Assembly (NCBI GenBank): GCA_023265025.1
Contig: JAHFUP010000012.1
Span: 21,252 to 85,251, forward strand
Reading direction: 5' to 3'
Length of the DNA stretch: 64,000 nt
DNA from: Acidimicrobiia bacterium
Lineage (GTDB): Bacteria; Actinomycetota; Acidimicrobiia; Acidimicrobiales; AC-14
The translations under genes were made by a program, and so were the position numbers. Numbering within the stretch: the first letter of the stretch is position 1; each line of letters opens with the position of its first letter. The notes beneath the pieces are model-generated. The model did not search any database. It saw only the letters and a list, made by a program, of their open reading frames with translations, and was not told the DNA's origin. Positions 52,706-62,102 of this stretch are shown here, piece after piece.

Positions 52706-53386
52706 TCAGGTGCAACCCTCGGGTGCCATCACCCAGTTCGTGAAGCCGGACCGGAATTGCGTCACGCGACTGCCGTCGGTCTCGAACAGGATGCTCATCG
52801 GGGTGCCGTCGGAAGTCCCGTCGACGATGAGGTACTGGCCTCCCCTGCGGGCCGTGTACGTGTGCGGCTCGACCCGTATCCGACCGGCGTAGGCGGCGAG
52901 CACGTCTTGCACGGGAGTTCCAGTCGTGATGCCCTCCCGGGTGGCGACTGGCCCGCTCCCGACCTCGATGCGCACGATGGTTCCATTCATCACCATGAAC
53001 CGCAGGCCCTCCGGACCACCCTCAGCAAGGGCGTGTCCGCAGCCCCGCTTCCATCCCGGTCCCAGGGTCCGGGAGTCGATGGCGACCGGCTGGCCGTGGG
53101 CAACCGACGCTTCTTCGAGGGTCATGCCGACGACAATGGGGCCGACTCCATTCAGCTCCAGGTGGCTGGTGTCGGTCAGGGTCTCGCGTGTCGGGGAGGA
53201 CGCCGGAGCGGAGTCCTCGACCGGCGTCTGGACGACATGGGGCGTAAAACCGTCGTCCGCTGCGATCAACACCAGTCCGGCACTGAGGCCGGCGACACAA
53301 ACGGTGGCGGCCCCGAGAAACCAGCTGCCTCGGGAACGGCGGGGCCGCTGCGGGAGGGTCGACTTTGCGTTCCGGTGACTGGTCAC
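52706..53386 (-). CDS. Membrane-anchored exported protein, last gene of the sigma operon
   Basis: A 226-residue protein with a basic N-terminus, a membrane helix (WFLGAATVCVAGLSAGLVLI) and an exported domain: LELNGVGPIVVGMTLEEASV, a Cys pair (KRGCGHAL ... PEGCT) and GTIVRIEVGSGPVATREGIT. The IxVGM-type block recurs in the upstream protein (RIGMGLEDAV, IATLSGIRVGSTLAEARRAY), so the two share a module. Its GTG overlaps the stop of that gene. Function unknown. Confidence 0.75.
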   Translation of the reverse strand: MTSHRNAKSTLPQRPRRSRGSWFLGAATVCVAGLSAGLVLIAADDGFTPHVVQTPVEDSAPASSPTRETLTDTSHLELNGVGPIVVGMTLEEASVAHGQPVAIDSRTLGPGWKRGCGHALAEGGPEGLRFMVMNGTIVRIEVGSGPVATREGITTGTPVQDVLAAYAGRIRVEPHTYTARRGGQYLIVDGTSDGTPMSILFETDGSRVTQFRSGFTNWVMAPEGCT

Positions 53387-54753
53387 GCGCACGCCTCGTC
53401 GGCTTCGACCACGCCCCGCAGCCCGGCCCACATGTCGGCAACCTTTCCGTCGCTGAACAGAAGCGCCAGCGACAGGTGGTTGACCGAGGCGTCCTCTGGC
53501 CGGAAGACCAGCTTGCCCCACCCGTCCTGCACCGAGCCTCGCAGCTTGTCGCCGTACGCCCGCCGGGCCTCGGCCAGGGTGCTGCCCACGCGGATGCCCG
53601 AGAGGGTGGCGATCGTCGGCTCCGAGATGCTGATGAAGTCGACCTTGAAGGACCCTTGGGCGCTGGTGAGGAAGACGCCCGCCGGCGTCCCGGTGGTCGC
53701 GTAGCTCACGCAGTAAGGCCCCTCCCGGTAGGACATGGCGAGCCCGGTCATCGCCACCGCGTCCTCGAGGCCCATGCCGATGCGGACAGGGCCGAGACCG
53801 TCGACCCGCAGGCGGGACTCGGAGTCCAGCGCCGAGTACTGGACGCCCTCGCTTCCGACACCCAGGAAGATCTCGGCCACACCCGCCTTGCCGTCACCCA
53901 GGAGGCGCAGTTGCAAGATCACCTCGCCGGACCCTGGCCCGGTGGGGACGGTGACCGACCGGGTGCCGCCCACGAAAAGCTGAACAATCTGCTCGCCGGC
54001 CCAATGGAGGTTCGGGCGCTTGGCCCGGACGGCGAGGGTGCCGTCGGCCCCGCCCTGCACGACCACGGCCAGCGAGTCACTCCGACGGCTGACCTCCAGT
54101 CCCGGAACCGCTGCGCTCCGGGAGCCGGCCACGTACCAGATCGAACCGTTCAGGAGCCGCCGCAGGTCGACCCGGCCGCCCATACCGGCGACGGTGTAGT
54201 TCACGCTGCCGACGCCGGCCGCGCTCGCCTCGAATGAGCCCATGCCCGGCGTGGGAAGCCCCCGGTCGAGCAGGTAGGCCCGGGCCACGGCGACGGGGTC
54301 GCTGCGCCACGGCTGTTGGCCCTGGTCGACCGCCGCCTGGAGCTTGTCCAGCTCAGCCAGTGTCTCCGGCCAGATGGCCTCCGGCGTGTACGCCATCCCC
54401 GCCGGCCGGCTGCGGTCGGGTGCCGCGGCCGGTCGGAGGACCGTCGTCGTGGGCTGGGCCGCCGACGCCGTCCTGGGAGGTGCGGGATCGGGCGCCACCG
54501 TAGGCGGGGTCGTCACCGGCGCGGTCGTCGACGGCGCCAACGTGGCGGTCGTCGCTGGCGCCGGGTCGGCGAGCACCTTCACGCGGCCTCGGCCGTCGGC
54601 GTTCACTTCCGCCGAAAGCGCCAACCCGGCGCCGACCAGGGCCAGGGCGACGGCGACCGTCGTTGCCGTCCGCCGGCGCCGGTTCCTGGCGGGATTGCGC
54701 TCACCGAGCCGGTCTCGCCCCGCCGATCCCACGTGCAGCTCTTCTGTCAGCAT
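53383..54753 (-). CDS. Membrane-anchored sigma partner (putative anti-sigma factor)
   Basis: A 456-residue protein: short cytoplasmic head (MLTEELHVGSAGRDRLGERN), membrane helix (TATTVAVALALVGAGLALSA), a Thr/Pro/Ala-rich spacer, and an exported region with a beta-rich domain (GSVNYTVAGMGGRVDLRRLL) and the module VRIGMGLEDAVAMTGLA ... GIRVGSTLAEARRAYGD shared with the next gene. It lies 53 bp after the sigma gene, so an anti-sigma role is likely from position only; no zinc motif is seen. GGAG 8 bases upstream supports the ATG at 54753. Confidence 0.75.
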   Translation of the reverse strand: MLTEELHVGSAGRDRLGERNPARNRRRRTATTVAVALALVGAGLALSAEVNADGRGRVKVLADPAPATTATLAPSTTAPVTTPPTVAPDPAPPRTASAAQPTTTVLRPAAAPDRSRPAGMAYTPEAIWPETLAELDKLQAAVDQGQQPWRSDPVAVARAYLLDRGLPTPGMGSFEASAAGVGSVNYTVAGMGGRVDLRRLLNGSIWYVAGSRSAAVPGLEVSRRSDSLAVVVQGGADGTLAVRAKRPNLHWAGEQIVQLFVGGTRSVTVPTGPGSGEVILQLRLLGDGKAGVAEIFLGVGSEGVQYSALDSESRLRVDGLGPVRIGMGLEDAVAMTGLAMSYREGPYCVSYATTGTPAGVFLTSAQGSFKVDFISISEPTIATLSGIRVGSTLAEARRAYGDKLRGSVQDGWGKLVFRPEDASVNHLSLALLFSDGKVADMWAGLRGVVEADEACA

Positions 54754-54806
54754 CTGGTGCTCCATGTCTGTTTGACGTCGATCAGTTCGCAGTTCTTCGC
54801 CCACGC

Positions 54807-55349
54807 CTATGCCGCGTTGGCCGTCGCACCGCGGAGTTGCCGGCGGGCCCGATGCAGGCGAGAGGCCACCGTGCCCGGGGCCACGTCGAGCCGGCGCGAG
54901 GCGTCGGCGTAGTCGAAGCCGTACCCGTCCACCAACACGACGGTGGCCCGCAGCTCCGGGGACAACCGGCCCAGCATGTGGGCGACCTCCGAGGCGGCCG
55001 CGTAGCGCTCGGCCGGGCCCGGCTCGATGCTCGGCGGATCGAAGTCGCCGTCGACGAGGACCGGATGGCGTCGGCGCAGCTCGTCTAGGCAGGTGTTGTA
55101 GGTGATGCGGTAGAGCCATGTGCCCACGTCGGCGTCGCCGCGGAAACGTCCGATGGTCCGGAACGCCTTGATGTAGACCTCCTGAAGCGCGTCGTCGACT
55201 CGCTCCGGGCTTCGGAGCAGCCGACTGGCCAGCGTCCGGAGCCGCCGGTCGTGACGCCCCACCAGCTCGGTGAAGGCACCGTGGTCACCGCGCTGGACCC
55301 GTTCCACGATCGCCCTGTCGCTCAGTTCGCCACATATAGCGAACGCCAT
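54807..55349 (-). CDS. ECF RNA polymerase sigma factor
   Basis: A 180-residue ECF factor: VERVQRGDHGAFTELVGRHD, LLRSPERVDDALQEVYIKAF, DVGTWLYRITYNTCLDELRR and region 4 LSPELRATVVLVDGYGFDYA, DASRRLDVAPGTVASRLHRA. It is a close paralogue of the factor at 44788. The ATG at 55349 is favoured by AAGGAG 9 bases upstream. It starts an operon with the two membrane-anchored proteins and is divergent from the FHA-kinase operon at 55487. Confidence 0.9.
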   Translation of the reverse strand: MAFAICGELSDRAIVERVQRGDHGAFTELVGRHDRRLRTLASRLLRSPERVDDALQEVYIKAFRTIGRFRGDADVGTWLYRITYNTCLDELRRRHPVLVDGDFDPPSIEPGPAERYAAASEVAHMLGRLSPELRATVVLVDGYGFDYADASRRLDVAPGTVASRLHRARRQLRGATANAA

Positions 55350-55486
55350 GTCGTCCCACTCCTTCATCACGCCGTGTCCGCCGAGAGCCGACCGACCTCC
55401 AGCCCCATATGCCCACGACCTGCGCCGGCACGGAAGAGGGAGGGCTCCCCCTTCTCCGGGCCGGCAGAATGTGGTGATCTGTCCAC

Positions 55487-56230
55487 ATGCGACGGCGGAC
55501 CGGCGGGGAGGACGGGTCGGGGACCGACGTGCAGGCTTCGGTGACGATCGCCGGCGAACGCTTCGTGGCCTCTCCCGACCGGCCCCTGGTCTTCGGGCGG
55601 GTCGATGGCGACGGTGTGGTGGGCCTGCACGCCGACGACATGGGGATCTCGGCGATCGCCGGGTCACTGGAGCTGGCCTGGGGCGTGTGGTGGGTCATCA
55701 ACCAGTCGACGAAGCGGCCGCTGCTCCTCGAGCACCCCGGCGGCACGACACAGCTGCGCCTGGCGCCCGGGCATCGCCACGCTCTGACCACCGACCGGGT
55801 GGACGTCCTCGTCCCGGGCGCGATCTACACTCACGTGCTCGAGGTCGTCTTGCCCGAGGCTTACGTGGACGGCCTGCGCGGGGGCCAGGGCACGCTGACC
55901 ACGGGCACGCTGACCGGAGCCGCCGTGAGCCTCTCGGACCGGGAGCGGGACGCGTTGGCCGCCCTGTGCGCCGGGTACCTGGAGTCGTTCCCGCACCGGC
56001 GGGAGCACCCCAACACCTACGAGGACGCGGCCCGGCTGCTGGGGGGCGAGCCGTGGACCGCCGACAAGGTGCGCAAGGCGGTCGAGCGGGTCAAGGACCG
56101 GTTCGCGGCCAAGCAGAACGTCTACTTCCAGGGGCCCCAGGCCAACTACGATCTGGCCGCGAATCTGGTGGCGTCGGGAGTGCTCAGCGGCCAGGACCTG
56201 GCCAGGCTTCCGGGAAGGCGGCGGTCATGA
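55487..56230 (+). CDS. FHA-like domain protein with C-terminal helix-turn-helix
   Basis: A 247-residue protein. Residues about 15-130 look like an FHA phosphopeptide-binding domain (RPLVFGRVDGDGVVGL, DDMGISAIAGSLELAWGVWW, NQSTKRPLLLE). The C-terminal half is helical and DNA-binding-like (LSDRERDALAALCAGYLESF, AARLLGGEPWTADKVRKAVE). This pairing is common beside actinobacterial Ser/Thr kinases. The kinase gene overlaps its stop (ATGA), so it is the likely substrate or adaptor of that kinase. Confidence 0.78.
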   Translation: MRRRTGGEDGSGTDVQASVTIAGERFVASPDRPLVFGRVDGDGVVGLHADDMGISAIAGSLELAWGVWWVINQSTKRPLLLEHPGGTTQLRLAPGHRHALTTDRVDVLVPGAIYTHVLEVVLPEAYVDGLRGGQGTLTTGTLTGAAVSLSDRERDALAALCAGYLESFPHRREHPNTYEDAARLLGGEPWTADKVRKAVERVKDRFAAKQNVYFQGPQANYDLAANLVASGVLSGQDLARLPGRRRS

Positions 56231-57951
56231 GCACGCAGTTCTGGGTTGGCCCTGCCCACGAGCCAGACCGAATTCGCCTCGGCCCTGCGGCGGCCAGCGG
56301 GGCCGAGGGTGTGCTGTACCGGGGTTACGTCGACCTGCCGGACGGGCCGGTGCCGCTGGCGGTGAAAATGCTGCATCCCGGCCACCTGGCCCGGCTCGAG
56401 GAATGGACGGCGCGGTGGCGGGACCAGGTCCGGCTGCTCCGGCAGGTCGAGATCCCGGGCCTCGTCGCCGTCCGGGGCGGGTTCGTCGGCCCGCTGCCCC
56501 ACGCGCCGGGTCAAGCCGACGACTCGACGGCCACGCTGTACCTGGTCATGGATTGGGTCGCCGGCGTGTCGCTCGACCAGTGGGCCCGGTCGCTCGTGGA
56601 CCCCGAACCGGAGCAACTTCTACTGGCGCTGGTCCCAGTGGGCGCCGCCCTCGACCTGCTCCACAGCGGCGCCGCCACCGGCGGGCAGCCGGTCGTCCAC
56701 CGCGATGTGAAGCCGGCCAACATCCTCGTCCGCCCAGAGGGCGACACCGTGCTGGTCGACTTGGGCAGCGTGCGGGGCCTGGCCGGCGGCCATGGCCGGG
56801 CCAGTCTGGTCGGAACCGCCGGCTACATCGCCCCCGAGGTCCTCGCCGACGGTCAATACGGTTCCGCCGCCGACCGCTACTCACTCGGCGCAGTGGCCTA
56901 CTTCCTGCTGACGGGCGAGGAACCGGTGGCCCGGCCCGAGCCCGGAGAGCTCCGCCGCCGCCTTCTGGATGCACCCCTCGTGCATGGGCGGGCCGACTTG
57001 GCCGACCACGTCGCCACCATGCTCAACCCCGATCCCGACCTGAGGCCCGAGTGCCTGGCCAACTGGGTGGCCCAGCTCCGTCGCAGCAGCCTGGTCGGCT
57101 TGTCGGGAGAGCTCCCGATGCCGCAGCGGGCGCCCGCCCGCAACCCGTCGGCTCCGCCGACCCTGGTCGCCGACCCGGCGACCCGCACCGGCCGGCGCCG
57201 GGCGGCCGGCATTGCCGCTGCGGTCGCCGTCATCGCCCTGGCTGTCGCCGCCTTCGCCGCCGCCCCCGACAGAGGCGACCGGAACCTGACGGCGGCCGAT
57301 CAGGGGCAGCCGGAGGTGGCGGTGGCCGCCGAGACGACGACTACCTCCACCACGCTTCCGGGCCCTGCCACCACCGGGGAGGTGCCCAGCACCGTCGCGC
57401 CCGTGACCACCACGTTGCCGCCGTCACCAACGACCCGCGTGGCCACGTCCACCGTACCAACCGTCGCGCCGCCGACGACGGTGGCCGCCGACACTGGCCC
57501 GCGCTCCGTGCCGGTGATTACCGTGGCCAACGAGTCCTACACGGTGGAGGTCTACGGCTCCTACGACGCGGGCACCCGGCGGCTGTCTGGGTCCATCCGT
57601 CGCTCGGGCAGCGCCCCGTCCGACTACACCTCATCATGGATCGGCGACTTCGGCCGCCGGTGCCTGACGGCCGGCGGCTCGGGCGCCAACATGTCCGGCG
57701 CCAACGCCCTCCCCCACGTCTACGGATTCGGCGTCGTGGGATTCGATGCGGTCAAGGTCGAGCTGGTGACGGCCGCCGGCCCGCGCCTCCCGGCCACGCT
57801 CGCCCAACAGCCCTTTGCCGTGTCGGTGCGATGGTGGATCGCGGACTACGCGAGTGAGGTTGTCACCTCGGTGGTGGCGACCGACGCGTCGGGCCAGACC
57901 TGGACCGTTGCCGGCGGCCCCGCGGGCATCTACGGCCAAACCGGATGTTGA
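56227..57951 (+). CDS. Transmembrane Ser/Thr protein kinase (PknB-like)
   Basis: A 574-residue receptor kinase. Catalytic Lys47 (LAVKMLHPGH), HRDVKPANIL with Asp160 and Lys162, VDLGSV in place of the DFG motif, and GTAGYIAPEV are seen. One membrane helix (AAGIAAAVAVIALAVAAFAA, about 326-345) is followed by a Thr/Pro-rich stalk and an exported domain (about 430-574) of unknown type with two Cys residues; no PASTA repeats. It is coupled to the FHA gene upstream. Confidence 0.9.
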   Translation: MSTQFWVGPAHEPDRIRLGPAAASGAEGVLYRGYVDLPDGPVPLAVKMLHPGHLARLEEWTARWRDQVRLLRQVEIPGLVAVRGGFVGPLPHAPGQADDSTATLYLVMDWVAGVSLDQWARSLVDPEPEQLLLALVPVGAALDLLHSGAATGGQPVVHRDVKPANILVRPEGDTVLVDLGSVRGLAGGHGRASLVGTAGYIAPEVLADGQYGSAADRYSLGAVAYFLLTGEEPVARPEPGELRRRLLDAPLVHGRADLADHVATMLNPDPDLRPECLANWVAQLRRSSLVGLSGELPMPQRAPARNPSAPPTLVADPATRTGRRRAAGIAAAVAVIALAVAAFAAAPDRGDRNLTAADQGQPEVAVAAETTTTSTTLPGPATTGEVPSTVAPVTTTLPPSPTTRVATSTVPTVAPPTTVAADTGPRSVPVITVANESYTVEVYGSYDAGTRRLSGSIRRSGSAPSDYTSSWIGDFGRRCLTAGGSGANMSGANALPHVYGFGVVGFDAVKVELVTAAGPRLPATLAQQPFAVSVRWWIADYASEVVTSVVATDASGQTWTVAGGPAGIYGQTGC

Positions 57952-57970
57952 CCGCGGCGGAAGGCGGCGC

Positions 57971-58810
57971 ATGGTGAGCGAGGTCGGCGGGGAGAAGCAA
58001 GGGTGGCGACCGGACCCCGTTGGTCGCCACGAGCTGCGCTACTTCGACGACGGCACTTGGACCGATTCCGTCACCACGAACGGGCGCCGGCGCCGGGATC
58101 CCCCCGGGGGAGGGCGCAGGGTCGCGAACGTGGAGACCACGCCGGAGGCCATCCGACGCCAGGTCGCCTCGGCCGGTGCGGCGACGACCGCGCCCCGCGG
58201 AGGAACCCTGCTCACCGAACCGGTGCTGGTGTTCAGCACCACCGTCCGAACAGGATCGAAGGGGAGCACCGAGTTCGCCATCTCCAGCGCGGACGGTGGC
58301 CAGCTGGGCGCCATTCGCGAGGTCGGGCAGACGCGGGCCAAGGCCCTTTGGAGGTTCGTCGAGGTCTCGGTCCTCCGCGCCCGCAACCTGCAGCTGGTCG
58401 ACATGTCGGGCGCACCCGAGATCACCGTCAAGCGCCCGCTCACTCTGTCGGGGACATTCGTGCGGGCGAAGTACCTAATCGGGGACGGGGTGGGTCGTCC
58501 GGTCGGGGCGTTCACCCAGCAGGTCGTGCGCGACTTCTCGCTGTCGTGGCCCGAAGGCAGCGGGGCGTCGATGAAGCAGACGAGACCGCGGAGCGGAGCC
58601 TTCGTCTTGCGTGACAGGTCGGGGGACGTGGTCGCCCGACTCACCCGCGGGCGCGGGGAGGGTGCGTCGCTCTCGGGGCTCGTCACCGGGACACGGCACT
58701 ACGTCCTCGAGGTCGTTGCAACGGTGCCTGACCCGCTCCGGAGGCTGCTCTTGGCGGCCCCCGCCGTGATCGATGTCACCGAGCGGTACGTGGACACCAT
58801 GGCCGACTGA
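57971..58810 (+). CDS. DUF2510 protein with LURP-one/scramblase-like domain
   Basis: A 279-residue protein. The N-terminus GWRPDPVGRHELRYFDDGTW is a DUF2510 motif. The remainder (TEPVLVFSTTVRTGSKGSTE, FAISSADGGQLGAIREVGQT, GAFVLRDRSGDVVARLTR) repeats paired strands as in the LURP-one/phospholipid-scramblase family. No membrane helix is seen. It follows the kinase by 19 bp in the same operon and may be a target of it. Confidence 0.72.
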   Translation: MVSEVGGEKQGWRPDPVGRHELRYFDDGTWTDSVTTNGRRRRDPPGGGRRVANVETTPEAIRRQVASAGAATTAPRGGTLLTEPVLVFSTTVRTGSKGSTEFAISSADGGQLGAIREVGQTRAKALWRFVEVSVLRARNLQLVDMSGAPEITVKRPLTLSGTFVRAKYLIGDGVGRPVGAFTQQVVRDFSLSWPEGSGASMKQTRPRSGAFVLRDRSGDVVARLTRGRGEGASLSGLVTGTRHYVLEVVATVPDPLRRLLLAAPAVIDVTERYVDTMAD

Positions 58811-59197
58811 TGGCCGGCCAGCTCGACCGGGCTCATCGCGTCCGCCGTGGGGCGCACCGGCCAGCCTGCGACGCTCATAGAGAACTGTCGGTCAGCACCC
58901 GCACCGTCGTCGCCGAAGAGCACCAGAGCGGTCAACCGCCGCCCAGGCCGCTCGGCAGGCTCTCGGCCGAGAGGATGGGCAATCCCGGGCGCCGGCTATA
59001 GAGAACCGTCGCTCGTAAGGAAGCGCGACGGGCGGTCCAGCGCTCCTTGACTGCGGCGATGCGGGGTTCGCTACGATCACGCGCTTGCTCAAAAGGCTGG
59101 CGACAGGTTCTCCCGCTCCTGCCAAGGAATTCCGGCGAGAAAGGTAGCCTCCACGAGGCCGGCACCGGATGCGGTGGGCCAGAGGGAGGCGTGTCGT
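58811..59197. other. Non-coding stretch with a 17-bp near-repeat
   Basis: No gene is seen. ATAGAGAACTGTCGGTC (58877-58893) recurs as ATAGAGAACCGTCGCTC (58998-59014). TTGACT at 59047 and TACGAT at 59072 resemble a vegetative promoter but are 19 bp apart, which is longer than ideal; they could serve the small gene at 59198. Confidence 0.4.
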
Positions 59198-59386
59198 ATG
59201 GCATTCCCAGGACTCAAGGCTTGGCGCAAACTGAAACGTCGCCGAGGTTCCTTCGATCCGCTGGGGTCGCAGCCTCGATCGACGCGTCGTCCCGGAGGCT
59301 TCGACGGTAAAACGGATTCCAGCCTGAACCCAAACGCCCGGTTCCCAGGAGACCAGATGGGTGGCGGCATGGGTGGGACCGCCTAA
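59198..59386 (+). CDS. Small basic hypothetical protein
   Basis: A 62-residue protein, MAFPGLKAWRKLKRRRGSFD and ending with GDQMGGGMGGTA. GAGGGAGG lies about 8 bases before the ATG and a possible promoter is upstream. A basic head and Gly-rich tail make it look like a peptide precursor or nucleic-acid binder, but I recognise no family and composition alone does not prove coding. Confidence 0.35.
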   Translation: MAFPGLKAWRKLKRRRGSFDPLGSQPRSTRRPGGFDGKTDSSLNPNARFPGDQMGGGMGGTA

Positions 59387-59570
59387 CTCGGTCCGCAGAC
59401 CGCTCGGCGCACGCGACCCGTAGCCGGATCCTCTCGCGGAACAGGGCGTCGATCCCGTTAAGGGACGCTCGGACGCCGGCTGCCCTAGGGAGGGCATTGG
59501 CTCCACACCTTGTGGCTTGTGGTCCCTCTCTGCGTGAGGCCGCATGGTTCCCACCCATTCGGGCCGCGAC

Positions 59571-61271
59571 TCAGTCCCCCGGCAGCACGATCTGGCCGCG
59601 AACCACACCGGCGCGCGGGTGACGGCCTTCGACGGCCACAACTTTCCCCGCCGCGGCGCGCACGGTCCACTCCGCCTTGGCCCGGTCGGCGGTGGAGTCG
59701 GACGTGGGTCCCATGATCCCGAGCATCGAGCTCTTGAGGAACCGCCCGCCGAGCTGCCCGACGTCGATGCGTGTCGGGCCGAGCACCTCGGCGCCGGCGC
59801 CGTCAGGAAGCGAGATCGTCGCCTCGACCGGGCCCACGAGCCTGCGCTCAGCGGCCCGCTGCATGACGTTCGTCGGGAGCCAGCCGGTGTTCTCAACGAC
59901 GAGCCTGATGCGCCACAGTCCGTCCGCCAGGGGGGTTGCCATGAGATCGCGGAGCGCGAGGCGAGGCGAGATGAGCGCGAGGTGGAGCGCGAACTCCGTA
60001 TGCGGGGCGACCTCCGCCTCCAACCGGTGGGGTGGCGGATTGATCCAGAAGGTGGCCACGTCCCAGCCGCCAATCTCCACCGGGCCGAGTTGCGGGTGGT
60101 CGAAGGAGTACCAGTCGACGAAGCCCCGGCCGCCCAACTCGCGGTCGCTCCACGCCAGCAGGGCCAGGTCGTCCTCGACCGGATGCGAGATGCTCCAGTC
60201 TGGAAAGCGTGCGTCGGTGATCCCGGCTGCCTTCTGGGGGTTCCAAAGCTCCGTCGCCCACGAGAGCACCCCGAGATGGTCGTATGCCCAATCGACCGCG
60301 GTACCGGTGGTGACCGTCTTGCGATCGTGGCGGAAGCCATGAAAGACCGAGACCGCGGGGTATCCGGTGAGCTTGGTGGCCGCGGCCCCGACTGTCTCGT
60401 AGGTCAGCCGGTCGTGGTCGGGCAGAGCGTCGTCGCTCTTGGTGCAGTAGGGCCGTAGGTGCACGCCAGACATGGTGTGGACGTGGATCGAGGCGCAGAT
60501 GTTCGGGCGTTCCAGGATCGCGGCGACCGCGGCCCGGACCTCGGGCTCCGACGCCGGGTAGGGTCCGGCCCCGCGCTGGTCGGGCTCGGGTCGCCACTCG
60601 AATGGGTAGTTGCGGTTGAGGTCGAGGCCGAAGCCGTTGTCGGCGTCGATGATCGTCACGCCGTCGTAGTTGCGGATGTGGCCCTCGCGAATGAGGCGGA
60701 AGTAGGGCCCGGGCTCGTCCTCCTCCGGAAGCCGGGGCACCATGAGTCGACGGTCGGTGCCGTCTACCTTCCAGTTCCCGTTTGGGTCGGGCACGCGCAT
60801 GGTGAGGATGCGGCCGTCGCCGTCAACATCCTCCGCCACCAGCCCGTCCTGCTCCCCCCTCGCGGGATACGGACGGCTCGACGACCGCGCCAACCGTGGC
60901 GGCGTGGCCAGGTACCACTCGGCCCCGTCGGGACTGAGGCGGGGCACGACGTAGAACACTCGAGTATCGAGTGCATGGGTGATGCGGGCGTCGACCCCGA
61001 ACCCCGACAACAAGCGGTGGATCAGATGAAGGGCGGCCATCGAGCTCGCTACCTCGACGCTGTGGACGTTGCCGTCGACCCACAACGCCGGCTTCTCCGC
61101 AGCCGGACCCGTTCGCATGTTGGTCACCGTGACCAGCCAGATCGGACGGTCCTCGTGCGAACGTCCGACACTCGACAGCTCTACGAGGCCCGTGTAGTCA
61201 GCCGCCCAGCCTTGGAGCAGCTCGGTCAGCTCTTCGAATCGAGGGAATCGGTCGAATCGAGGCGCTGGCAT
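59571..61271 (-). CDS. M14 family zinc carboxypeptidase
   Basis: A 566-residue enzyme. Zinc ligands His70 and Glu73 in VDGNVHSVEVASS, substrate-binding DLNRNYPFEW, third zinc His in SIHVHTMSG and the catalytic Glu in LSWATELWNP are visible. Residues 1-400 are the M14 catalytic domain; the C-terminal 170 residues are a beta-rich accessory domain. No signal peptide is seen at the MPAPRFDRFP start, so it may be intracellular. M14 enzymes remove C-terminal residues from peptides or peptidoglycan fragments. Confidence 0.9.
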   Translation of the reverse strand: MPAPRFDRFPRFEELTELLQGWAADYTGLVELSSVGRSHEDRPIWLVTVTNMRTGPAAEKPALWVDGNVHSVEVASSMAALHLIHRLLSGFGVDARITHALDTRVFYVVPRLSPDGAEWYLATPPRLARSSSRPYPARGEQDGLVAEDVDGDGRILTMRVPDPNGNWKVDGTDRRLMVPRLPEEDEPGPYFRLIREGHIRNYDGVTIIDADNGFGLDLNRNYPFEWRPEPDQRGAGPYPASEPEVRAAVAAILERPNICASIHVHTMSGVHLRPYCTKSDDALPDHDRLTYETVGAAATKLTGYPAVSVFHGFRHDRKTVTTGTAVDWAYDHLGVLSWATELWNPQKAAGITDARFPDWSISHPVEDDLALLAWSDRELGGRGFVDWYSFDHPQLGPVEIGGWDVATFWINPPPHRLEAEVAPHTEFALHLALISPRLALRDLMATPLADGLWRIRLVVENTGWLPTNVMQRAAERRLVGPVEATISLPDGAGAEVLGPTRIDVGQLGGRFLKSSMLGIMGPTSDSTADRAKAEWTVRAAAGKVVAVEGRHPRAGVVRGQIVLPGD

Positions 61272-61301
61272 GGGCAGAGTCTCCCCGTGCCGAAGGCGAG
61301 G

Positions 61302-61745
61302 TCAATCGCCGAGTGCGACGGTGAACCGGCGCTGGCGGGCCGGACCGGTCTGCTCATCGAGGCCTCCGCACGACTCGACGGAATGAGCGTGCACCCGGGC
61401 GCGGTAGATGCCCGGTCCGGGGAGGGTGACGGGGACGCGCATGGTGACGGTTTCGCCGGGGTCGCTGGGCAGCAGGAAGCAGGGCCGGGATGCCAAGACG
61501 AAGGATGAGAAGTCGTCTCCGGTCCACTCCACGGTGATCTCAGTTATGACGCCGTCGCGGTCGCGTGCCGTGACGTCAAGCCAGTACTCGGACGTGCCGT
61601 TCGGACCGACGATCGCTTGGCTCAACGCACCTATGCGAACGGTGGGCGGCGGCGAGGACCCTGCGAGCGCGGCGGGAGCTGCGAGTGTCGTGCTCAGGGC
61701 GGCCACGCCGGTAGCGACCGCCAATCGGGCAAGTGAACTATGCAT
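61302..61745 (-). CDS. Small secreted beta-sandwich-like protein
   Basis: A 147-residue exported protein: signal peptide LARLAVATGVAALSTTLAAP ending near ALAGS, then an all-beta domain (SEYWLDVTARDRDGVITEIT, VEWTGDD, TVTMRVPVTLPGPGIYRARV) like a single PKD or Ig-type unit, with two Cys residues. It is 30 bp upstream of the carboxypeptidase gene on the same strand, so the two may share a transcript. Confidence 0.75.
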   Translation of the reverse strand: MHSSLARLAVATGVAALSTTLAAPAALAGSSPPPTVRIGALSQAIVGPNGTSEYWLDVTARDRDGVITEITVEWTGDDFSSFVLASRPCFLLPSDPGETVTMRVPVTLPGPGIYRARVHAHSVESCGGLDEQTGPARQRRFTVALGD

Positions 61746-62102
61746 ACTGGACCTCCGTCCGCTTCGCCGGCGTCGGGTCAGCCGGCCGTGTCGGTCGCCC
61801 GCCGACCGGCGAGCTGACTGATGAATTGGACTGCGGCGGCGCCGATATTCTTCACTCGTTCTCCAAAAGTTGGAGCGGGCTCCACGCCGTCGATCTACCG
61901 ACATGACCCCCATCGGCGGGAGGAGTCACGATGTCGTTGGGCCGGCAGCAGTGGAAACGGTTCGCACCATTAGGAGTAATCGGCGTCGGTTTCGAATCGA
62001 TTCCCAACCTTCCGCGGGTTTTTCGCGGGGCGCGGGAACGGCACAAATGGCCTCGATCCTCACGAGAGGGGTAGACGCCCGGATGCCGTGCGGACGCACC
62101 CG
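61746..62102. other. Non-coding stretch with inverted repeat
   Basis: No gene is seen. CTCCAA-AAG-TTGGAG at 61861-61875 is a perfect 6-bp inverted repeat, 116 bp before the secreted protein start, and might be an operator. CCGCG-GGTTTTT-CGCGG near 62015 is a second small hairpin. The stretch is somewhat AT-richer than its surroundings. Confidence 0.4.
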
